Translations under genes and position numbers: made by a program
The notes under the pieces: model-generated
Databases searched by the model: none
The model's input: the letters and a program-made list of their open reading frames with translations, nothing else
Told to the model about the DNA's origin: nothing
Shown here: positions 1 to 8,424 of the stretch, piece by piece
How the letters are laid out: each line of letters starts with the position of its first letter
How positions within the stretch are numbered: position 1 is the first letter of the stretch
Assembly (NCBI GenBank): GCA_002729235.1
Contig: PBTY01000097.1
Location: 1 to 38,801, forward strand
Direction: 5' to 3'
From: Rickettsiales bacterium
Lineage (GTDB): Bacteria; Bacteroidota; Bacteroidia; Cytophagales; Cyclobacteriaceae
Length of the DNA stretch: 38,801 bases

Positions 1-463
1 CATATGCATGAAATGAGATGCCAAATTCTTTGAGCATTAATTTGGCAATAGCACCTGCTGCAACTCTGGCTGCTGTTTCTCTTGCTGAGCTTCTTCCTCC
101 GCCACGATAGTCACGAATGCCATATTTGGTTTCGTAGGTGTAGTCCGCATGAGAAGGTCTAAACTTCTCAGCGATATGACCGTAATCTTTGCTCTTTTGA
201 TCCTTATTTCTAATGACCATGCCAATAGGTGTACCAGTGGTTTTGTCTTCAAAGACACCACTTAGTATTTCTACCTGATCTTCTTCTTGTCGTTGCGTAA
301 CGATTTTAGATTGACCTGGCTTTCTTCTGGCAAGTTCATTTTGAATGAATTCCATATCTATTGGAATTCCTGCAGGACAACCATTGATGGTAACGCCTAT
401 TGCGGCACCATGTGATTCCCCGAATGTAGTTATGCTAAAAATCTTTCCGAATATATTTCCCAT
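1..463 (-). CDS. aroC: Chorismate synthase, 5' part (partial)
   Basis: This is the N-terminal 154 codons of chorismate synthase; the rest lies beyond the left edge. The enzyme converts 5-enolpyruvylshikimate-3-phosphate to chorismate in the cytoplasm, the last common step of aromatic amino acid synthesis, and needs reduced FMN. Translation from the ATG at 461-463 starts [19 protein letters not shown], carrying the family GESHG motif. Further on it reads [14 protein letters not shown] and then [20 protein letters not shown], which are the FMN- and substrate-binding signatures with the family spacing. The frame is open to the window edge with no stop, so it is truncated by the window and not broken. 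It runs in the same direction as the BatD-like gene, which lies upstream on the minus strand, with 110 bp between them. Identification is secure. Confidence 0.96.
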   Translation of the reverse strand, partial: MGNIFGKIFSITTFGESHGAAIGVTINGCPAGIPIDMEFIQNELARRKPGQSKIVTQRQEEDQVEILSGVFEDKTTGTPIGMVIRNKDQKSKDYGHIAEKFRPSHADYTYETKYGIRDYRGGGRSSARETAARVAAGAIAKLMLKEFGISFHAY

Positions 464-573
464 CTCTTCTTTGATTCTATATCAACCAAACGGGCAAAGA
501 TATTCGCATTTGCTTGCGATCAGCTATGTTTCGTAGGATTTTAAGCTGCTTGCTTCTATAAAATTTGGCTTTC

Positions 574-2019
574 TTATTTTTTGAATACCATATATCCTGT
601 CAAGCCTATCATAATGACGATAAAAACGTTCATTAGGATCTTCAGCCAGGAACTTTCATTCATTCCGGCCAGCGTGTTGTCTTTAAATTCTATGCCGTCA
701 TAGAATGACCCCATGTCATTGGCTAAGATGTATTCATTTTTTCGGCTAGATCCTGTAACTACAAGAGTTTGCTGAGACTTCAAGGTGTCATATTTCTCCT
801 CATCTGGATTGAAGTAGATCCATTGGAAAAGGTCACCTAATTTGTATTCTCCAGGTTCATTTGGAATGCCGTAATAGTTGAAGCTTTTAGTGCCTGTTAC
901 CCGTCCAGATGAACGATTGATATCTTGTTTAACATTCGGAGCATACAAGTCAAAAGCGTCTGTTTCGGGAAGGACAGGTTCTTCCATCGCACTGATATTT
1001 CCTTCTCCAATAATGTTGAAGGAATAGTTGAAGCTCTCTCCAGTTTTCACTTCCAGGCTGTTGATTTTCTCCGCTAGTCTATAGTCCCCTACTGCTACAC
1101 GCTCTTTGAGTGGGTGAGGAGGTAGCTCTCGTACTTTCACTGCCTTTGGCTTGGAGTAGAAGGTTTCATAGTCTTCCATTCTGTTTCTACCGAAGAAGGA
1201 TGGGTTTTTAGCTACTTTATACTTGATCAATTTCAATCCTACTGACGGGAAAGAAATGTCTTGCAGGTTCAGAGGATAGAATGCTGCCTGGTAGATTTTA
1301 TATTGTGTATAGGCTCTGTTGTTAATAGTAACCGGCTGTCCGTTGATGTTGTCAATGTTGAAATTCTCCTCCCAGCAACTGGATGGTTTGATGTCTTTAA
1401 CAATGTCTGTGATTTGCTTACCCAGATCATAAAAACGCATATCTGCTCGGTTCGATTCAGCTACATAAAACGCAAGTGATGTGGTGAATCCTTCACCAAC
1501 ATATACTTCAGATTTGTCAGTAGTTAAAGCCAGGAATGCGTCAGCTTCCACGTCTATAAACTCTGTAGGCTGAGACTCTCTGTTCCTAAACATGTCAAAC
1601 GGATCTCCAAAAGGGTCGTTTGATCTTCGCTGTTGCTGCTGAGCTTCCCCCACTTTAATGGTAAAACCTGAGACGGAAATATTTTCTCCGTTAACCTCCA
1701 TGGCAAAGCCTGGAACGTTGAAATTTCCTTCTCTTGTTGGCTGGTAGTTTTGTGTGATACTTTGTGAAGAGGTCATCTTCCCGTTAACAAAACTGGTCGA
1801 TGAGGACGAAGAAGTTCCTCGTTTCACAAATCCCTCTATGTCTGGAAATGGACTGTAATTTTTTAGTCGCTCATTTTCAACGGTAAGTGTAATCTTAAAA
1901 TATTGATTTACAGCTACATCTGTTGATCCGATAGCGATTTTCTTATCCTGTGCGAAAGCACTTGATAGTAAAACCAAGATAAAAAAACAACCTAACCCTA
2001 AAACCCTCGTATTTATCAT
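574..2019 (-). CDS. batD: BatD-like exported membrane protein
   Basis: The 481-residue protein begins with a signal peptide (about residues 1-23, ending SSAFA before Q) and ends with one transmembrane segment (about 459-478) followed by KK. The bulk should therefore sit in the periplasm, anchored in the inner membrane. The N-terminal layout is that of the BatD oxygen-tolerance family: a Bat-type beta domain with a run of Ser at 69-75 and the SITQNYQPTREGNFNVPGF region, then a Gln-rich linker near 127-130 with FGDPFDMFRN. BatD proteins usually accompany BatA/BatB (von Willebrand-type) and BatC/BatE (TPR) genes; none is present here, so this is an orphan copy. It is somewhat shorter than the roughly 550-600 residues I expect for family members. 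Its molecular role is unknown. The start is an ATG directly before the signal peptide. Confidence 0.82.
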   Translation of the reverse strand: MINTRVLGLGCFFILVLLSSAFAQDKKIAIGSTDVAVNQYFKITLTVENERLKNYSPFPDIEGFVKRGTSSSSSTSFVNGKMTSSQSITQNYQPTREGNFNVPGFAMEVNGENISVSGFTIKVGEAQQQQRRSNDPFGDPFDMFRNRESQPTEFIDVEADAFLALTTDKSEVYVGEGFTTSLAFYVAESNRADMRFYDLGKQITDIVKDIKPSSCWEENFNIDNINGQPVTINNRAYTQYKIYQAAFYPLNLQDISFPSVGLKLIKYKVAKNPSFFGRNRMEDYETFYSKPKAVKVRELPPHPLKERVAVGDYRLAEKINSLEVKTGESFNYSFNIIGEGNISAMEEPVLPETDAFDLYAPNVKQDINRSSGRVTGTKSFNYYGIPNEPGEYKLGDLFQWIYFNPDEEKYDTLKSQQTLVVTGSSRKNEYILANDMGSFYDGIEFKDNTLAGMNESSWLKILMNVFIVIMIGLTGYMVFKK

Positions 2020-2099
2020 AAGTTATAATGAAAACGATTGCAAAATGTCGTTCAATCTTTAGCAGTAAAGCTAAAAATTGTTTAACTTTTCCTTAACTG

Positions 2100-2117
2100 C
2101 GTTTTCAAAGGAAAACG
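2100..2117. repeat. Perfect 7-bp inverted repeat in divergent intergenic region
   Basis: CGTTTTC and GAAAACG flank a 4-base spacer AAAG. The repeat lies in the 143-bp space between the divergently transcribed batD-like gene and the 63-residue small protein gene. It could be an operator or a small hairpin near the 5' end of either transcript. No T-tract follows it, so a terminator is unlikely. No binding protein can be named. Confidence 0.35.
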
Positions 2118-2162
2118 TCAAATTTACATCATTAGTTAACCCTTTAACAAAATTTTAGATTT

Positions 2163-2354
2163 ATGTTAGAGTATTTCAAAACCATCCTTTCAAAAGTGAG
2201 TTTTGACCGGTGGCTCTTTGAGAAAGAGCTGAAGAAAGCAATTAAGTCTCTCGTCCCGGATGAAATAAGGACCTTACGGGACTGGTGTTACGATCAATTC
2301 GGTCAAATCTACGAATCAATATTAGATAAATGTTTTACAAGGGCGTTAGCCTAA
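2163..2354 (+). CDS. Small conserved-looking protein, 63 aa
   Basis: A 63-codon frame starting MLEYFKTILSKVSFDRWLFE, rich in Lys, Glu and aromatic residues, with no signal peptide or membrane segment. It reads as mostly helical: a basic first half (KELKKAIKSL), a middle LRDWCYDQFG, and a C-terminal helix. Its reality is supported by its own strong Rho-independent terminator 7 bases after the stop codon and by its isolated placement between two minus-strand genes. I have an impression that short proteins with a similar FEKELKKAI...WC...FG pattern occur in other Bacteroidota, but I cannot verify that here. The function is unknown. A small adaptor or regulatory protein is possible, but nothing in the sequence shows it. 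Confidence 0.72.
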   Translation: MLEYFKTILSKVSFDRWLFEKELKKAIKSLVPDEIRTLRDWCYDQFGQIYESILDKCFTRALA

Positions 2355-2361
2355 AATTTAG

Positions 2362-2389
2362 AAAGGCCTCCAATTTGGAGGCCTTTTTT
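2362..2389 (+). terminator. Rho-independent terminator of the 63-aa gene
   Basis: A perfect 10-bp stem (AAAGGCCTCC with GGAGGCCTTT) closes a 5-base loop and ends in a run of six T. This is a textbook intrinsic terminator. On the other strand the stem is followed by TTTCTAAATTTT, so it may also weakly terminate the convergent tricorn gene that ends at 2410. Confidence 0.93.
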
Positions 2390-2409
2390 ATGATCATTTA
2401 TTTTTTGAC

Positions 2410-5400
2410 TTACTCGCCTATTTCACTCAGTAGCTGATCTACAGCAGCTTTTAGCTGAGGATCAATTCCTTTCACTTTGTATGCTGGTGGATTTTCAACT
2501 AATATGTCTGGTACTGCAGGACCATGTTCCATATTCTTTTCAGTGTCTTTTACATACCAGGCTCTAAATGGCATTCGTACATAGGAGCCATCAATTAGTC
2601 CATATCCTCCAGTTGAGATTACCGCACCAAATGTTGGTTGACCAACAAGTGTGCCCAGGTCTAAACCTTTGTAAGCATGTGAAAAAATCTCAGCATTGGA
2701 GTAACTGTTGGCATTACAAAGAGCAATAGATGGTTTGGTCCAGGCTGCCAACGGTAAGCGCTCTCCAAATGGATAGGTGTCTCTGAACTTCAAATGCTCT
2801 GCGTCCAGATTTTCAGCTGCTCCTCTTGGAATGGTATAGGCATGTTGTCTTACGGTAAGCACGGCCATCAAGTAGTCAGTAGTCCAACCGCCTCCGTTGT
2901 AGCGTACATCAATCACAATACCGTCTTTTCCATATCCAGCTGCCATCAACTCTCGCTCAAACCGTTCAAAACTAGTCCAATTCATTCCTTGGATATGCAA
3001 GTAACCAAGCTTACCATTAGAGTATTTCTCAACCAATGCTCTTCTGGTTTCTACCCAGTCATCATACAATTCTCCTCTCAGGGAACTCATTGGCCAAATG
3101 ACCGTCTCCATTGACTTACCTTTTCGTGAAACTTCCAATAGGATCGGATTTTTGTTTTCGTTTGTCAGCAAGGAGTAGAAATTGGTAGTTTGTGTAACAG
3201 ACTGTTGGTTTACAGAAAGTATAATATCACCAACCATCAATTTACTTTCGGTTCTAGATGCTGGACTTCCTGGAAGTATTTTTTCTACTTGAAAACCGGA
3301 AGAAGTATTGGTTCCAGAAATACCAAGAAGTCCTGTTGTTTGGTCCTGGGTTTCTTTTTGATTTTCTCCACCGCGATAGCCCATATGACTTGAGTTGAGT
3401 TGACCCAGCATTTGGTTGTAGATGTAGGTGAAGTCTTCTTTGGTGCTAGCTTTTAGTGCGAGAGGTTTGTACTTTGCTTTTAGTGCTTTCCAGTCATTGC
3501 CATGGAAGTTTGGATCATAGAATCCCTGATCCAGAGCACGCCATCCTTCCTCAAAGATTTGCTCGTGTTCCGCGACATAGTCGATATTGACAGAAGAGGA
3601 TGTGGAAAGCGTTTCTTTCTTATCGTCACTGGTTTTAATTCGTTCGAGCTTGCCCCCTCTGGACACGATATAGACATACTTACCATCATTATCCAATGTA
3701 AAACCGTTTGGACTTAGATTGCCACCAGCAAGTTCTTTGTTATCCGAGCCGTCCCATTTGATTTTGTAAAGATTTCGCTCAACTTCATAATCCTGTCTGC
3801 CAGCGGAGCCAAGAGTGTAATAAATGAACTCTCCTTTCTTATCAAATGTGAAATCAGATTCATTGCCTGCAAAGGATGTCACCTGGCTAAGTCGCTCGTA
3901 GATTTTGTCAAAGTCTATTTGGATCATTGGCTCAGAAGAGGACTCTTCGTCTTTGTCTTTAGACTTGTCCGAATCTTTCTTGTCTTTCCCCTCATCTTCA
4001 GGATACCAGTCCCGTTGAAGTTTTGTTTTTTCCCAATCTTCTTTCTTCAACCATACAAACCAGATGTCAACATCGCCATTGTTTCTAGCAGATAAGAATC
4101 CAAGTTTAGACCCATCTTTACTCCAGGTAGGATTGCTATCTCTTTTTGGGTGCATGGTAACGTTAACTGGCTCTTTGGACTTGTCTGCCGGTTGGATAAA
4201 TACCTCGTCGTTGAAGTTCAAATCAGAAAGTGAATAAGCTAACCATTTACTATCCGGTGACCAACTCAGCCCTCCTGGAGAATCCCAGCCGTCTTGCATG
4301 GTCAGTTGATTGGATAGGGTTCCAGTGCTGGAAATATCAGCAACTAGGAGTTTACCACGATTTTGCTGATAAGCGATTTTTTTCTGGTCAGGACTAATTA
4401 CCAGGTTGGATTCATCCTCATCAGTGGAAGTAATTCGTGTGAGCTTGTGTTTTAGTGATTTGAAAAGATCTTTTTCGTTAGCATCAGCGGAAGTTGCCGT
4501 GTAAATGTCATATTGTCCATTGCGATCTGATGTAAATAGCAAGGTTTCGTTATTTAGCCATTGAATATCACGTTCTCTTGAAGGTGAATCAGTGATTCTG
4601 ACACTTCTATTGAACTCCTTGTCATTCATTCTCACAAATACTTCGCCTCTAGTAATGTAGGCAGTATACTTACCATTTGGTGAAACAGCAAAGTCTTCCA
4701 GGCTATTGTTGATAGACTTGGAAACGGTCTGGTCAAAACGAATATCGCTAGCTACATCAATGGTAATTACCTCAACACTTGATCCTGCCTTAAGAATCTT
4801 CACTTGGTCAGCTAATTGATAGACGATGGTGCCATCAGCGCTTAGGTCAAATGAATTAATTCCAAATTCTGTTTCCGAAGTGATTGGTGAAGAATTTCCA
4901 TCAAGGGATAGCTCATGAATGTTATATCTTCCGCTTTGAGGAGTCACATAATATAAGGTATTGTTGTCCTTCCATTTTGGGCTATAATCATTGCCATCAA
5001 AATCTGTCAGTTGTGTGTACTCATCTGCACTGATGTCATATACCCAAACATCTCTATTAGCAGGACCTCTGTAAGCCTCTCTTTCTAATCTACATGTTCC
5101 TCTTACAAATGCAATTTTTGACCCATCAGGAGATAAAGTGGCGTCGAATCCAAGTGCGTCAAGTGCAAGCGAAGGAGTGCCTCCAGAAGTGGAGACCTTC
5201 TGTATTTCATATTCTCTTTCTACCTGAGCATATAGTCTACGAGTTAGGAATAGTACTTCTCCTTTTGTGGTGAAATCAGTTACATGATCATTGCTGGAGT
5301 GAAAAGTCAATCTTTTAGGTATGCCACCTTTAGCACTAATGGTGAATACGTCAAAGTTGCCATATCGGTCGCTATTGAATGCTAATTGTGATCCGTCTTT

Positions 5401-5604
5401 ACTCCAAACGGGACTTACATCGTATGCCTCATGGATGGTCAGTCGATCAGCTCTACCGCCTGAACTGGGAACTGTCCAGATGTCACCCTGATATGAGAAT
5501 GCAATGGTGCTCCCATCGGGGCTGATACTAGGGGTTAGGATTAGTGGTTGAGCATAAGTAGTCAGCCCAATTACCAGGAAACTGAAAAGTAGATTTATTT
5601 TCAT
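2410..5604 (-). CDS. Tricorn-type protease (S41 family), exported
   Basis: A 1064-residue homologue of the archaeal tricorn protease, which trims peptides downstream of larger proteases. Order: signal peptide (about 1-19, MKINLLFSFLVIGLTTYAQ); PD40/WD40-like beta-propeller repeats (SPDGSTIAFSYQGDIW, WSKDGSQLAFNSDR and others) forming two propellers to about residue 690; a PDZ domain at about 755-850; and the S41 catalytic core. The catalytic residues match Thermoplasma tricorn (S745/H746, S965, E1023) in order and spacing: S739-H740 in NSSHMGYRGG, nucleophile S969 in ANSYSNAEIF, and E1026 in NMEHGP. The residue after the nucleophile is Asn, where the archaeal enzyme has Asp. A charged Lys/Asp/Ser/Glu insert lies at about 537-557. 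A longer frame begins at a TTG at 5625, but the ATG at 5604 sits at the signal peptide and is preferred. The signal peptide predicts a periplasmic enzyme. Confidence 0.93.
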   Translation of the reverse strand: MKINLLFSFLVIGLTTYAQPLILTPSISPDGSTIAFSYQGDIWTVPSSGGRADRLTIHEAYDVSPVWSKDGSQLAFNSDRYGNFDVFTISAKGGIPKRLTFHSSNDHVTDFTTKGEVLFLTRRLYAQVEREYEIQKVSTSGGTPSLALDALGFDATLSPDGSKIAFVRGTCRLEREAYRGPANRDVWVYDISADEYTQLTDFDGNDYSPKWKDNNTLYYVTPQSGRYNIHELSLDGNSSPITSETEFGINSFDLSADGTIVYQLADQVKILKAGSSVEVITIDVASDIRFDQTVSKSINNSLEDFAVSPNGKYTAYITRGEVFVRMNDKEFNRSVRITDSPSRERDIQWLNNETLLFTSDRNGQYDIYTATSADANEKDLFKSLKHKLTRITSTDEDESNLVISPDQKKIAYQQNRGKLLVADISSTGTLSNQLTMQDGWDSPGGLSWSPDSKWLAYSLSDLNFNDEVFIQPADKSKEPVNVTMHPKRDSNPTWSKDGSKLGFLSARNNGDVDIWFVWLKKEDWEKTKLQRDWYPEDEGKDKKDSDKSKDKDEESSSEPMIQIDFDKIYERLSQVTSFAGNESDFTFDKKGEFIYYTLGSAGRQDYEVERNLYKIKWDGSDNKELAGGNLSPNGFTLDNDGKYVYIVSRGGKLERIKTSDDKKETLSTSSSVNIDYVAEHEQIFEEGWRALDQGFYDPNFHGNDWKALKAKYKPLALKASTKEDFTYIYNQMLGQLNSSHMGYRGGENQKETQDQTTGLLGISGTNTSSGFQVEKILPGSPASRTESKLMVGDIILSVNQQSVTQTTNFYSLLTNENKNPILLEVSRKGKSMETVIWPMSSLRGELYDDWVETRRALVEKYSNGKLGYLHIQGMNWTSFERFERELMAAGYGKDGIVIDVRYNGGGWTTDYLMAVLTVRQHAYTIPRGAAENLDAEHLKFRDTYPFGERLPLAAWTKPSIALCNANSYSNAEIFSHAYKGLDLGTLVGQPTFGAVISTGGYGLIDGSYVRMPFRAWYVKDTEKNMEHGPAVPDILVENPPAYKVKGIDPQLKAAVDQLLSEIGE

Positions 5605-5886
5605 GGCTAAGTCAATTTTTGTCAATAAGTAATCTACAAATTAGGGCGTTTTGTTTTCTCATGTCATGGATCAAGTGGCTTGATATACCAGATTTTTGAT
5701 TAATGGTACTCTTACGGGATAAACAACTACTAGAAGACTGATTTAAAGAGATGGTGATCTAGATGCATCAACTATTTGGCATGAGTTTACCTTAATGTTT
5801 ATTGGTGGTAATCGAATAATTTCAATCAAGTCAGGTGTGTGTAATGACGGTTTTTTGTTATCTTCATAGAACCCTAAAACTCAATA

Positions 5887-8424
5887 ATGATGAAACTTCA
5901 GCTTTATGCCTGTGGACTGTTACTGCTGTTCAATGGTACCAACTTTGCCCAATCAACTCAAACTGAATTATTAGACTCAACATTTTTGTCTGGCAATATC
6001 CAAACACCAATTCAATTAATTAATGGACTGGTCCCAGGTATGTTGGTTTCAAAAACAAATAGCACCGATCTCAATGATTATGAAATTCGGATCAGGGGAT
6101 TCAATACGGTTTCCGGAAGAGCTAATCCTTTAATTGTTTGGAACGGCATGGTTGTTCCAAGTTTTGATTTTATAGACCCAAATGATATCCGGTCAATAAA
6201 AGTTTTGCGAGGTGCTGAAACAGCTAAGTATGGAATGCAGGGAGCATCTGGCGTCATTGAGGTCACTAGTAAATCAACCACCCAGAAATTTCAGCTTAAT
6301 TACCATGGGTTTGGAACAGTAGATACTAAAATATATAAGCAGAAAGTGCTTGATGCTGATGCCTTTCTATTAGCTGGAGGACAAAATTTAGGGGCGAAGA
6401 CTGATTGGATTGACGAGACAACTCAAGAAGCCTTATCACATTCTCACAATGTTTCATTTGGTCAGGCTTTTGGTCCCGTAGATTACCGAGCGAGTATTAA
6501 TTACAGGAATGTACAAGGGGTACAGAAGAGCACAGGTTATGAACGAATTAACGGCTCTCTTAATTTGAATTGGGAATTGTCCAGGTTTTTAGAGTTAGAT
6601 TATTTTGGGTCAGTTAATGATCAATCTACCAATCCCGGTTTTGTTCAGTTAACCCGTTTTGCTCATTTTGCTAACCCCACCATGCCGATTTATTTTGAAA
6701 CAGGAGATTACTTTCAGTATCTGGCTTTTGATAGTTACAATCCTAGCTCTATCATAGGATTGAGCACCAAAGAATCAGATAATTTGAATATTCTGAACAG
6801 GGTCCAGTTATCTGGTAATTTCGGGAAACTACATGCGAATGTTTATGTGGGCCGGTCTACCTCAGATAGAACCCTAAATGAAAGCTATCAGAATGAAGCA
6901 GGGTATAGAGGTCTGCCTTTTTACAATATCTACCGGGAGACCGATTACTTAAAACATACTCAGATAGGTGGTGCAATATCCATGAAAGCTGAATCTGATA
7001 ATTGGGTTTTGGAACCGAAATTGAGTTTTGATAATCAGATATATGATGCAGAGTCTAGTACGACTGAACCCTTCGGATCAATAGATGAAGTCTTTCTGCG
7101 CACACAAACGGATTTCAATAAGGTTGTATTGCTAGGAGCTACTATTAGTGCAGATCTCCAAGTAGGTAAAAAGTTGTATCTAAGCGTAGGAGATCGGTTG
7201 GAGGGAAGTTCTGCGGTGCACGCCTCCAATAGAACGCAACATTTTCCATGGATTGATTCACGGGTCAATGTATCCAGGTTAATCGGGTTTGGGGGTAGTA
7301 ATTTTATTTCTTTCAGTCATGGAAAATCTGGCCTTACACCTTATACTGAGGGTTTGTCTAGCAGATATGAAGAAGATGGATTTGTTCAAAGGCTAGCTAA
7401 TTCTTCGTTGCAAAATGAAGTGGTCAAGAACACTGAGATAGGGCTGGACTGGGAGTCATCAGGGAAGAATTTTGGTATTGAGATCAGTTGGTATTGGAAA
7501 ACAGCTTCGAAAATGCTCTCAGAACACTACATGGTGAACGAGCTAGACAATTCCTTGTCTGGAAGAATGTACAGTAACTTTGGGAAGTTGAATAATCGTG
7601 GTATTGAGCTTTCAATTAATTATGAAGGCAACATTACTGAGCGCGTTCAGTGGAGCTCAGCTCTTGTGGCTACCACCTTTTCATCTGAATGGAAAAGCCT
7701 TACCGGAGACAATAAATTAAATTTAGACAGCACCTACCAGGGTTTGGTCTTTTATCTGGCGTCTATCCCCACAACCAACTTCTTCCAGGAGAATGAATCC
7801 TTTGGGACCCTTACGGCACTAAAAGCGAACGGGTATGATGCTCAGGGAAACTGGAATATAGTTGACAGCAATGGCGATGGTCTTGCAGGTGATTATGATG
7901 ATTTGCAAATAGTTGGTCAAGGTGTGCCTCGATTAACATTTGGGTGGATGAACAACTTCAAGATGAATCGTCTGGGATTAAGATTGCTTATCACTGGAGC
8001 GTTTGGGCATAGTCTATTCAATGAAACGGCCATTTTTCAACAGCCAAATTTATCCTGGTTTAGTCAGATGAATTTCCTAGAGTCTTATTCAGAAATAGAT
8101 CCTGTAACCGATCGGTACCTCGTAGATTACTTTGTGCAAAAAGCGTCTTATGTGAGGTTGTCCAATATTGAGTTTTCTTATCAGCTCGGATTGAAACCAA
8201 ATGGAAAGATCAAGCAGGCAACATTGTACTTGGTAGCTAATGACCTGGTAACCTTAAGCTCATATCCGGGCAATAGTCCAGATTATAGTTTGGCGAGTCA
8301 TCCCTATGGTATAGACGCAGGACGAATGGGTGATTTAAACATTGACGTTACAGGAATGGATCGGGCGAACAGAATGTTTCCCTATCGATCATTTACTGTG
8401 GGAATCAGAGCCTCGCTATTTTGA
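5887..8424 (+). CDS. Short SusC/RagA-like outer-membrane receptor
   Basis: An 845-residue outer-membrane beta-barrel protein of the TonB-dependent receptor type. A signal peptide (1-21, ending NFA before Q) is followed almost at once by the plug domain (about 38-130), with YEIRIRGFNTVSGRANPLIV, DPNDIRSIKVLRGAETAKYG and GASGVIEVTSKS, the usual SusC plug pattern. The barrel strands run to a C-terminal Phe (SFTVGIRASLF). Typical SusC proteins are about 1000 residues and carry an N-terminal carboxypeptidase-regulatory-like domain; that domain is missing here and no clear TonB box is visible. No susD-type lipoprotein gene is next to it. Substrate unknown. ATGs at 5887 and 5890 are both usable starts. 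The last 9 bases overlap the 3' end of the convergent metZ gene. Confidence 0.88.
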   Translation: MMKLQLYACGLLLLFNGTNFAQSTQTELLDSTFLSGNIQTPIQLINGLVPGMLVSKTNSTDLNDYEIRIRGFNTVSGRANPLIVWNGMVVPSFDFIDPNDIRSIKVLRGAETAKYGMQGASGVIEVTSKSTTQKFQLNYHGFGTVDTKIYKQKVLDADAFLLAGGQNLGAKTDWIDETTQEALSHSHNVSFGQAFGPVDYRASINYRNVQGVQKSTGYERINGSLNLNWELSRFLELDYFGSVNDQSTNPGFVQLTRFAHFANPTMPIYFETGDYFQYLAFDSYNPSSIIGLSTKESDNLNILNRVQLSGNFGKLHANVYVGRSTSDRTLNESYQNEAGYRGLPFYNIYRETDYLKHTQIGGAISMKAESDNWVLEPKLSFDNQIYDAESSTTEPFGSIDEVFLRTQTDFNKVVLLGATISADLQVGKKLYLSVGDRLEGSSAVHASNRTQHFPWIDSRVNVSRLIGFGGSNFISFSHGKSGLTPYTEGLSSRYEEDGFVQRLANSSLQNEVVKNTEIGLDWESSGKNFGIEISWYWKTASKMLSEHYMVNELDNSLSGRMYSNFGKLNNRGIELSINYEGNITERVQWSSALVATTFSSEWKSLTGDNKLNLDSTYQGLVFYLASIPTTNFFQENESFGTLTALKANGYDAQGNWNIVDSNGDGLAGDYDDLQIVGQGVPRLTFGWMNNFKMNRLGLRLLITGAFGHSLFNETAIFQQPNLSWFSQMNFLESYSEIDPVTDRYLVDYFVQKASYVRLSNIEFSYQLGLKPNGKIKQATLYLVANDLVTLSSYPGNSPDYSLASHPYGIDAGRMGDLNIDVTGMDRANRMFPYRSFTVGIRASLF

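Noticed and set aside
37-261. 74-codon minus-strand frame inside the left edge
   Set aside because: It lies in another frame of the chorismate synthase gene, whose real frame is open to the edge with all family motifs.
5784-5792. GTTTACCTT before the SusC-like gene, similar to the box before the giant genes
   Set aside because: Only nine bases match, it lies about 95 bases upstream of the gene, and neither CTACTAAG nor the leader block follows.
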